Source: an uncultured Bacteroidales bacterium (GTDB lineage: Bacteria; Bacteroidota; Bacteroidia; Bacteroidales; Paludibacteraceae). From it: a DNA stretch of 5,060 bases. Location: NCBI GenBank assembly GCA_903873355.1, contig CAIQOG010000628.1, positions 1 to 5,060 on the forward strand, in the 5' to 3' direction. This document shows positions 1 to 5,060 of the stretch, in pieces; positions within the stretch are counted from its first letter, which is position 1; the number at the start of each line of letters is the position of its first letter. Made by a program: the position numbers and the translations under genes. The notes under the pieces are model-generated. The model was not told the DNA's origin and did no database searches. It saw only the letters and a program-made list of their open reading frames with translations.

Positions 1-2513
1 ATGAAACCGGTCATCAAACTCCACATTTGAATAAAACGCATATTTCGGGTGATGATTTTATAGATCAGGTTGAAAAGTTTCGTAAAATTGAATGGGGCGA
101 AAAGACTTATTTTAGGCATAATACAACAATAATATTTAAAACTTCAATCCAACCGATATTTCATAAGAACTTTGATCTGGTTGCCGAAAATCTCCATCAA
201 AAAATCGTTGAAGGATACAAGTTGTATATAATGAGTGATAGTGTGAAGCAAACCGACCGTATAACGGCCATTTTTGCTGACAGAGGCGATGAGTTAAGTT
301 TTCAACCCATAAAAAATACACTTCACGAAGGTTTTATCGACCATGATTTGTCGCTGGTTTGTTATTCCGACCATCAGATTTTCGATCGTTTCCACAAATA
401 CCAGCTCAAAACCGATAAAACCCGTCTGGGTAAAGTGGTGATGACGCTTAAAGAGCTGAATCAGTTTCAGATAGGCGATTATATGGTGCATGTCGACCAT
501 GGTGTGGGAAAGTTTGGAGGATTAATTCGCACCAATGTAAACGGCAAAATGCAGGAAATGGTGAAGCTTACTTACAAAGATGATGATATTATTTTTGTAA
601 GTATACACGCGTTGCATCGTATATCCAAATATAAAGGCAAAGAAGGCGAAGCGCCACGGATCAATAAACTCGGTTCAGGAGCATGGGAACGATTGAAAGA
701 GCGAACCAAATCGAAGGTCAAAGACATTGCACGTGAGCTGATTAAGCTTTATGCTAAGCGTAAAGCAGAACATGGATTTCAGTATTCGCCCGATAGCTAT
801 TTACAACAGGAACTGGAGGCATCGTTTATTTACGAAGATACACCCGATCAGGTAAAAGCTACTGCTGATGTAAAAAAAGATATGGAATCCGTTCTGCCAA
901 TGGACAGACTGGTGTGTGGTGATGTTGGGTTTGGAAAGACTGAAGTGGCTATGCGTGCGGCTTTCAAAGCTGCAACGGATGGAAAACAGGTTGCAGTTCT
1001 TGTACCAACAACCGTGTTGGCACTTCAACACTATAATTCTTTTAAAGACCGTTTTAAAGATTTTCCGGTAACTGTGGATTACCTGAGTCGGGCACGAACT
1101 TCAAATCAAACAAAAGAAGTGTTGGAACGACTTGCAAAAGGCGATATTGATATTATCATTGGAACTCATAAATTAGTTGGTAAAAGCATAAAATTCAAAG
1201 ATTTAGGTTTACTGGTTATTGACGAGGAGCAAAAATTCGGAGTAACAGTAAAAGAAAAGCTTAAGGAACTGAAAGTGAATGTTGATACGTTAACCATGAC
1301 AGCTACGCCAATTCCACGAACATTGCAGTTTTCGCTTATGGGAGCGCGCGATTTGTCGATCATAAATACTGCACCACCGAATCGTTATCCTGTTCAGACT
1401 GAAATTCATTTATTTGATGAAGATGTGATTCGGGAAGCTATTCAGTTGGAAATGAATCGGAACGGTCAGGTTTTCTTTATCAACAATCGTATTCAGAATA
1501 TCTATATCATTGAAAATCTGATTAAACGGCTCGTTCCGGGTTGCCGTGTGGCTGTTGGTCACGGACAAATGCCGGCCGATAAACTGGAAGAAATTATTGT
1601 GGATTTTATTGATTATGAATACGATGTGCTGGTTGCCACAACAATTATTGAATCGGGCATTGATATTCCGAATGTAAATACAATTATTATAAACAGTGCT
1701 CAGAATTTTGGTTTGAGCGATTTGCATCAGTTGCGCGGACGTGTGGGACGCAGCAACCGAAAGGCATTTTGTTACCTGATGGCACCTGAAATGAGCTTAT
1801 TGACTCCCGAAGCCCGACGACGATTACAGGCCTTAGAAACTTTTGCAGAATTGGGAAGTGGTTTCAATATTGCTATGCAGGATTTGGATATTCGGGGTGC
1901 CGGAAATATGCTGGGAGCTGAGCAGAGCGGTTTTATAGCTGATTTGGGTTACGAAACCTATCAAAAAATTCTGAATGAAGCAGTTCATCAATTGAAAGAC
2001 GAAGAATTTGCCGAATTGTATGCTGACGAACGAAACGAAAATGAAAATTCAAACGCTTTTGTCAATGATTGTCAGATAGATTCGGATTTGGAAGTAATGT
2101 TTTCGGTGGAATATATTGAGAATGTTTCGGAACGTATAAGTTTGTATCGTGAACTGGATAATATTGAAACTGAAGACGAATTGCAGGAATTTATCAAACG
2201 AATTGAAGACCGTTTCGGAAAAATACCTGCCGAAGGTCAGAGTTTGATTCAGGTAGTACGTTTACGTTGGCTGGCTATGCGATATGGTATTGAAAAATTG
2301 GTGTTGAAAAACGAACGAATGACCGCATTTTTAGTTTCCAATCCACAATCGCCTTATTATCAGTCCGAACCGTTTGGCCGATTACTTCAATATATGACTT
2401 CACATCCTCGTCAGTGCCAGCTTCGGGAACAAAATCTACGACGTTCAGTGGTATTTTCGGATGTAAAAACAGTGGAAAAGGCGTATGAAATACTGCAAAG
2501 TGTTGAGAGGTAG
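1..2513 (+). CDS. mfd: Transcription-repair coupling factor Mfd, 5'-truncated by the window edge
   Basis: Mfd is a cytosolic DNA translocase that pushes stalled RNA polymerase off damaged DNA and recruits UvrA for nucleotide excision repair. The frame is open to the window edge (first full codon at 3-5), so the TTG at 27 is not a real start. About 837 residues are visible; full-length relatives run to roughly 1,100, so the N-terminal UvrB-like part is missing. In order: the end of the N-terminal region; the RNA-polymerase-interacting CarD-like domain from about 456 to 656 (IGDYMVHVDHGVGKF); a Q-motif region (YEDTPDQ) ending near 851; Walker A GDVGFGKT at 918-941; DEEQ box at 1221-1232; TATPIPR at 1299-1319; motif VI QLRGRVGR at 1728-1751; the TRG translocation motif at about 1842-1931; and the C-terminal regulatory D7 domain from about 2070. 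All visible motifs are intact, with no frameshift. The stop TAG lies two bases before a fold-back repeat. Confidence 0.97.
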   Translation, partial: ETGHQTPHLNKTHISGDDFIDQVEKFRKIEWGEKTYFRHNTTIIFKTSIQPIFHKNFDLVAENLHQKIVEGYKLYIMSDSVKQTDRITAIFADRGDELSFQPIKNTLHEGFIDHDLSLVCYSDHQIFDRFHKYQLKTDKTRLGKVVMTLKELNQFQIGDYMVHVDHGVGKFGGLIRTNVNGKMQEMVKLTYKDDDIIFVSIHALHRISKYKGKEGEAPRINKLGSGAWERLKERTKSKVKDIARELIKLYAKRKAEHGFQYSPDSYLQQELEASFIYEDTPDQVKATADVKKDMESVLPMDRLVCGDVGFGKTEVAMRAAFKAATDGKQVAVLVPTTVLALQHYNSFKDRFKDFPVTVDYLSRARTSNQTKEVLERLAKGDIDIIIGTHKLVGKSIKFKDLGLLVIDEEQKFGVTVKEKLKELKVNVDTLTMTATPIPRTLQFSLMGARDLSIINTAPPNRYPVQTEIHLFDEDVIREAIQLEMNRNGQVFFINNRIQNIYIIENLIKRLVPGCRVAVGHGQMPADKLEEIIVDFIDYEYDVLVATTIIESGIDIPNVNTIIINSAQNFGLSDLHQLRGRVGRSNRKAFCYLMAPEMSLLTPEARRRLQALETFAELGSGFNIAMQDLDIRGAGNMLGAEQSGFIADLGYETYQKILNEAVHQLKDEEFAELYADERNENENSNAFVNDCQIDSDLEVMFSVEYIENVSERISLYRELDNIETEDELQEFIKRIEDRFGKIPAEGQSLIQVVRLRWLAMRYGIEKLVLKNERMTAFLVSNPQSPYYQSEPFGRLLQYMTSHPRQCQLREQNLRRSVVFSDVKTVEKAYEILQSVER

Positions 2514-2514
2514 G

Positions 2515-2705
2515 TGCATACAAAAACCGCATTGCCATTAGTTGAGAAAACTCCTATAAATAGGATTTGAGGTGTAGGTTTTCTTTGTAATCTGCCGTCC
2601 GCATGGGATACCCGAAGGCGCAGCCCGCCATTGAAAACCGACATTTCTCGTTAATTTTTTAACGTTGAGTTTTCCAATCTCAGAACAATGCGGTTCGTTG
2701 ATGCA
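2515..2705. repeat. Fold-back element with imperfect 39-bp inverted ends, MITE-like or structured repeat
   Basis: The left end (2515-2553) and the reverse complement of the right end (2667-2705) align without gaps at 28 of 39 positions. The matches include TGCAT at the tips, a perfect 10-bp block AACCGCATTG (2525-2534 against 2686-2695) and GAAAACTC (2546-2553 against 2667-2674). Nested inside are a perfect 7-bp pair, GGTTTTC (2577-2583) with GAAAACC (2633-2639), a near-palindrome TCCTATAAATAGGA (2552-2565), a hairpin CGTTAA/TTAACG (2649-2664), and a core at 2591-2630 that is 28/40 G+C by my count, far above the flanks. No transposase gene and no clear target-site duplication are visible. Seen: the symmetry and the GC-rich core. 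Inferred: a small non-autonomous repeat inserted after mfd, or a structured RNA or terminator. Short spurious reading frames cross it on the minus strand. Confidence 0.6.
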
Positions 2706-2834
2706 AATATACAGTTTTATTAGTTACGTTATTCAGAATACAATAATATCTTAAGTTAAATATATCACTCTGCCTGTATATCAAATGCTAAGATTACGCT
2801 GGTTACAAAGCATATTAAAAAAAGCTTTTCAAAA
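2706..2834. other. AT-rich intergenic stretch with no gene
   Basis: This is the rest of the gap between mfd and the TPR gene. It is AT-rich and holds no convincing reading frame or RNA gene. The only structure seen is the left arm of a short inverted repeat, AGATTACG at 2791-2798, whose partner CGTAATCT (2838-2845) overlaps the downstream promoter region. Confidence 0.6.
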
Positions 2835-2866
2835 TTTCGTAATCTGAAAGAATTTATCTACTTTTG
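2835..2866 (+). promoter_or_regulatory. Bacteroidota-type promoter for the TPR gene
   Basis: A TACTTTTG box (2859-2866) matches the Bacteroidota -7 consensus TAnnTTTG. Twenty bases upstream, TTTC at 2835-2838 is a one-mismatch form of the -33 element TTTG. Transcription would start near 2873, leaving a leader of about 40 nt before the ATG at 2915. The upstream box is imperfect, so confidence is moderate. Confidence 0.65.
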
Positions 2867-2914
2867 CAATTCTGTGTGAAAAAACGAATTAACAAAGAAA
2901 TAATCTCATATTTT

Positions 2915-3592
2915 ATGGCTAAGAAAGAAGAAAAAGTACACAATGAACTCGAAAATGTACAACACGCGTTGACTTCAACTGAAGCGTTTATCGAAAAATA
3001 TCAAAAACAGATTCTGACCGGAGTCGGAGCTATTATTCTTGTAATATTATTGGTATTATCATTTAAAAACTTTTATCTTGATAAACGCGAAATAGCAGCT
3101 GAAAATGAAATGACAAAGTCTCAGGCTGCATTTGCTACTGATTCATTTCGTGTAGCTCTTGAAGGTAAAGGTGTACAATCCATTGGTTTTAAAGAAATTG
3201 CCTCACAATATAGCATTACTCCATCCGGAAAACTTGCTGCAGCCTATGCAGGTATTTGTTATTACAAATTAGGACAATACGAAAATGCAATAAAATATCT
3301 GACTCAGTTCAGCAGCAATGACAATTATTTCTCTGTTTCAGTCCTTGGTCTGACCGGTGATTGTTATGTAAATCTGAACGAAAACGAAAAGGCAATCAGT
3401 TATTTTGAAAAAGCTGCAGATAAAGAAAATGCAGTATTAAGTCCTGTTTATCTGAAAAAACTTGGCTTGATTTACGAAACATTAAGTCAACCTGAAAAAG
3501 CTGAAAAAGCATATACAAAAATCAAGGAAAAATATCCAAAAAGCTCAGAAGCCTCTGATATTGATAAGTATATAGCACGCGTTCAAAAATAG
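2915..3592 (+). CDS. Membrane-anchored tetratricopeptide repeat protein, 225 aa
   Basis: The protein has a short charged N-terminus (MAKKEEKVHN), one hydrophobic segment at about residues 33-50 (TGVGAIILVILLVLSF core) and a soluble C-terminal part with three TPR-like helical hairpins at about 105-138 (YAGICYYKLGQYENAIKYL), 140-173 (GDCYVNLNENEKAISYFEKA) and 177-210 (LGLIYETLSQPEKAEKAY). The layout resembles YfgM-type anchored TPR proteins, with the N-terminus inside and the TPRs probably in the periplasm; TPRs usually bind other proteins, so a scaffold or chaperone-like role is an inference. The partner is unknown. I chose ATG 2915 because the longer in-frame TTG at 2864 lies inside the -7 box, so the message would start after it. 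There is no clear Shine-Dalgarno sequence, as is usual in this phylum. ribH follows 80 bp downstream, behind a hairpin. Confidence 0.85.
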   Translation: MAKKEEKVHNELENVQHALTSTEAFIEKYQKQILTGVGAIILVILLVLSFKNFYLDKREIAAENEMTKSQAAFATDSFRVALEGKGVQSIGFKEIASQYSITPSGKLAAAYAGICYYKLGQYENAIKYLTQFSSNDNYFSVSVLGLTGDCYVNLNENEKAISYFEKAADKENAVLSPVYLKKLGLIYETLSQPEKAEKAYTKIKEKYPKSSEASDIDKYIARVQK

Positions 3593-3615
3593 TTCTTGTA
3601 AAAATATACATAAAG

Positions 3616-3648
3616 AAAGCTGCTTCAATTTATTGAGGTAGCTTTTTT
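3616..3648 (+). terminator. Intrinsic-terminator-like hairpin between the TPR gene and ribH
   Basis: AAAGCTGCTTCAA (3616-3628) and TTGAGGTAGCTTT (3633-3645) form a 13-bp stem with two weak positions: an A-G mismatch and a G-U pair. The loop is four bases, and the stem runs into a T-tract of six Ts (3643-3648). It lies 24 bp after the TPR stop codon. It would end or attenuate TPR gene transcription before ribH. Confidence 0.72.
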
Positions 3649-3672
3649 AAATTTATTCAAAAATTAAATATT

Positions 3673-4173
3673 ATGGCAACAAAATATCAGAATCTATCAC
3701 AGTATAATGCTGAGTTAATGCCCGATAAAGAAATAATGGCTAAACAGCGTTATGCTATTGCAGTAGCCGACTGGAATCCTCAAATAACTCATGCAATGCT
3801 GCGTGGTGCAATAGAAACACTCGAACTGGTAGGAGTAAAGCCCGAAAATATTAAAGTTGTTCATGTTCCCGGAACTTTTGAACTGACTTATGCAGCTAAA
3901 CGACTTCAAGAGAAATTGACAAATAAATACAGTGGAATAATTGTAATTGGATGTGTTATTCAGGGTGATACACCTCATTTTGATTTTGTTTGCGAAAGTG
4001 TAACCCATGGAATAACTGAGTTGAATCTTCGCATTAATGGTTGCCCGGTTGTATTTGGTGTTCTTACCACCAATACCATGCAACAAGCACTTGATCGGGC
4101 AGATGGAATTCATGGAAACAAAGGTGTAGAAGCTGCAACAACAGCCGTAAAAATGGCTAATATTGTTTGGTAG
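3673..4173 (+). CDS. ribH: 6,7-dimethyl-8-ribityllumazine synthase (RibH)
   Basis: RibH catalyses the penultimate step of riboflavin synthesis, joining 5-amino-6-ribitylamino-uracil to 3,4-dihydroxy-2-butanone 4-phosphate to give lumazine. It is cytosolic, and family members form pentamers or 60-mer shells. The 166-aa length is normal. Active-site parts visible are the aromatic position Trp34 in VADWNPQIT (Phe22 in the Bacillus enzyme), the VPGTFEL loop at 65-71, GDTPHFDFV at 98-106 with the likely general base His102, and the phosphate-binding Arg142 in ALDRADG followed by GNKGVEAA. ATG 3673 is supported by the family-like N-terminus (MATKYQNLSQY). There is no FMN riboswitch or recognisable promoter in the 80-bp gap, and no other rib genes nearby, so expression probably depends partly on read-through from the TPR promoter. 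The last codons overlap the -33 box of the tRNA promoter. Confidence 0.97.
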   Translation: MATKYQNLSQYNAELMPDKEIMAKQRYAIAVADWNPQITHAMLRGAIETLELVGVKPENIKVVHVPGTFELTYAAKRLQEKLTNKYSGIIVIGCVIQGDTPHFDFVCESVTHGITELNLRINGCPVVFGVLTTNTMQQALDRADGIHGNKGVEAATTAVKMANIVW

Positions 4174-4197
4174 TACCGATTTTTAAAAGTATCTTTG
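4166..4197 (+). promoter_or_regulatory. Consensus Bacteroidota promoter for the tRNA-tuf unit
   Basis: TTTG at 4166-4169, exactly 20 bp, then TATCTTTG at 4190-4197 gives an exact match to the TTTG / TAnnTTTG consensus of the Bacteroidota primary sigma factor. The -33 box lies within the final Val-Trp codons and the stop region of ribH. Transcription should start a few bases after 4197, about 10-15 nt before the mature tRNA-Tyr 5' end. The position suits a strong promoter for the three tRNAs and probably tuf. Confidence 0.85.
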
Positions 4198-4215
4198 CAC
4201 TGCTTTTGAAATTTT

Positions 4216-4298
4216 GGGCAGTTACCAAAGTGGCCAACTGGGGCTGACTGTAACTCAGCTGTCTTTCGACTTCGGAGGTTCGAATCCTTCACTGCCCA
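4216..4298 (+). tRNA. tRNA-Tyr(GUA)
   Basis: This is an 83-nt class II tRNA with a long variable arm. The acceptor arms GGGCAGT (4216-4222) and ACTGCCC (4291-4297) pair perfectly, with discriminator A at 4298. The anticodon stem GCTGA/TCAGC encloses the loop CTGTAAC, with anticodon GTA at 4250-4252. The T arm carries GGTTCGAATCC. The CCA end is not encoded, since the next bases are CAA, so it must be added by the CCA enzyme. It is the first tRNA of the cluster. Confidence 0.97.
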
Positions 4299-4303
4299 CA
4301 AAA

Positions 4304-4375
4304 AATTTGAAAATTAAAAGATTTGAAAATTTGAAGATATATTTTCAAATCTTCAAATTGACACATTTTCAAATT
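4304..4375. repeat. Nested ATTTGAA-rich inverted repeats between tRNA-Tyr and tRNA-Gly
   Basis: The spacer is built almost wholly of ATTTGAAAAT-like words and their complements. Perfect arm pairs are 4304-4314 with 4365-4375 (11 bp), 4319-4330 with 4341-4352 (12 bp), and 4328-4338 with 4349-4359 (11 bp). The last two overlap, so only one can form at a time. There is no trailing T-tract, so it is not a standard terminator. It may be a low-complexity intergenic repeat or a processing structure in the precursor RNA. Confidence 0.7.
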
Positions 4376-4381
4376 GTATTT

Positions 4382-4454
4382 GCGGAAGTAGCTCAGTTGA
4401 TAGAGCATTAGCCTTCCAAGCTGAGGGTCGCGGGTTTGAGTCCCGTCTTCCGCT
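4382..4454 (+). tRNA. tRNA-Gly(UCC)
   Basis: This is a 73-nt cloverleaf. Acceptor arms GCGGAAG (4382-4388) and CTTCCGC (4447-4453) pair perfectly, with discriminator T at 4454 as usual for glycine tRNAs. The D arm is AGCTCAGTTGATAGAGC. The anticodon loop CTTCCAA carries TCC at 4415-4417, which reads GGA and GGG. The T loop is TTTGAGT within GCGGG/CCCGT. No CCA is encoded. Confidence 0.97.
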
Positions 4455-4481
4455 CTGAAAAGAGCAAAAATAAAACAATGC

Positions 4482-4495
4482 CGGCAAGCGTGCCG
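4482..4495. repeat. Small GC-rich hairpin between tRNA-Gly and tRNA-Thr
   Basis: CGGCA (4482-4486) and TGCCG (4491-4495) form a perfect 5-bp stem with a four-base loop. AAGAGC (4460-4465) and GCTCTT (4499-4504) can pair outside it. The G+C-rich patch stands out in an otherwise A-rich 56-nt spacer. The role is unknown; a precursor-processing structure is one possibility. Confidence 0.5.
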
Positions 4496-4510
4496 CAAGC
4501 TCTTGAATCT

Positions 4511-4582
<72 letters not shown>

Positions 4583-4639
4583 CAACTTTGTAAGCTTTTA
4601 TAAAACATATAAATTAATTATTAAAATAATCTTTGAGTT

Positions 4640-5060
4640 ATGGCAAAAGAAAAATTTGACAGGTCAAAACCCCACGTTAACGTTGGTACCATTGGACACG
4701 TTGACCACGGTAAAACAACCTTGACCGCTGCAATTACTATGGTACTTGCAAAAAGAGGTCTTTCAGAAATGCGTTCATTCGATTCAATCGATAATGCTCC
4801 TGAAGAAAAAGAACGTGGTATTACAATCAATACTGCACACGTTGAATACCAAACTGCATTGCGTCACTACGCACACGTTGACTGTCCGGGTCACGCTGAC
4901 TACGTTAAGAACATGGTTACGGGTGCTGCTCAAATGGACGGCGGTTTCTTAGTTGTATCTGCAGCTGACGGTCCAATGCCACAAACTCGTGAACACATTC
5001 TATTATCTCGTAACGTTGGTGTACCAGCTTTAGTTGTATTCTTAAACAAAGTTGATATGG
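4640..5060 (+). CDS. tuf: Elongation factor Tu, 3'-truncated by the window edge
   Basis: EF-Tu is the cytosolic GTPase that carries aminoacyl-tRNA to the ribosomal A site. The first 140 codons of about 395 are present, covering most of the GTP-binding domain: G1 GHVDHGKT at 19-26, switch I RGITIN with Thr62, G3 DCPGH at 81-85 with the catalytic His85, and G4 NKVD at 136-139. [15 protein letters not shown] is strongly EF-Tu-like. ATG 4640 gives the usual [12 protein letters not shown] start. The leader is A/T-rich without a clear Shine-Dalgarno sequence. No separate promoter is convincing in the 57-bp gap after tRNA-Thr, so it is probably co-transcribed with the tRNAs from the promoter at 4166-4197. 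Residues 101-110 read [10 protein letters not shown], where most EF-Tu proteins have GAILVV, an unusual but not clearly disruptive variation. Confidence 0.97.
   Translation, partial: MAKEKFDRSKPHVNVGTIGHVDHGKTTLTAAITMVLAKRGLSEMRSFDSIDNAPEEKERGITINTAHVEYQTALRHYAHVDCPGHADYVKNMVTGAAQMDGGFLVVSAADGPMPQTREHILLSRNVGVPALVVFLNKVDM

Noticed and set aside
27..29. TTG as the start codon of mfd
   Set aside because: The frame stays open to position 3 and the family needs about 280 more N-terminal residues, so the true start is outside the window.
2275..2644. Minus-strand reading frames across the mfd end and the following gap
   Set aside because: They overlap the mfd 3' end in antisense or cross the fold-back element, with no promoter and no recognisable domain.
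2864..2914. Longer N-terminus for the TPR protein starting at TTG 2864
   Set aside because: This codon lies inside the -7 promoter box, upstream of the expected transcript start; ATG 2915 gives a normal MAKKEEK start.
3593..3672. FMN riboswitch upstream of ribH
   Set aside because: The gap is only 80 bp, and it holds a terminator-like hairpin but none of the conserved RFN element sequence.
4375..4382. TGTATTTG as a second promoter before tRNA-Gly
   Set aside because: It misses the conserved A of TAnnTTTG, and its transcript would start inside the tRNA.

Overview
The window looks like a chromosomal segment from a member of the Bacteroidota, most likely order Bacteroidales. The DNA is AT-rich. 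Start codons lack clear Shine-Dalgarno sequences and sit behind A/T-rich leaders. Two promoters fit the Bacteroidota primary sigma factor consensus (TTTG, about 20 bp, TAnnTTTG), and no tRNA gene encodes its CCA end. The Mfd, RibH and EF-Tu sequences also look Bacteroidota-like. The genus is not determined here.

All genes read on the + strand. (1) Positions 1-2513 hold the 3' three quarters of mfd, the transcription-repair coupling factor; its N-terminus lies off the left edge. (2) Positions 2514-2914 are a gene-free gap of 401 bp. Its left half (2515-2705) is a fold-back element with imperfect 39-bp inverted ends and a GC-rich core, and its right end holds a promoter. (3) Positions 2915-3592 encode a membrane-anchored TPR protein, followed by an intrinsic-terminator-like hairpin. 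(4) Positions 3673-4173 encode ribH, lumazine synthase of riboflavin synthesis. (5) Positions 4166-5060 form a translation unit: a consensus promoter that begins inside the last codons of ribH, then tRNA-Tyr(GUA), tRNA-Gly(UCC), tRNA-Thr(GGU) and the first 140 codons of tuf (EF-Tu). The order Tyr-Gly-Thr-tuf matches the tyrU-glyT-thrT-tufB order in E. coli, so it looks like an old, widely kept translation operon.

The genes themselves are ordinary housekeeping genes, and I see no defence system, prophage, CRISPR array or transposase. The most unusual material is between genes: the 191-bp fold-back element after mfd, the ATTTGAA-rich nested inverted repeats between tRNA-Tyr and tRNA-Gly, a small GC-rich hairpin between tRNA-Gly and tRNA-Thr, and a hairpin that may control read-through from the TPR gene into ribH.
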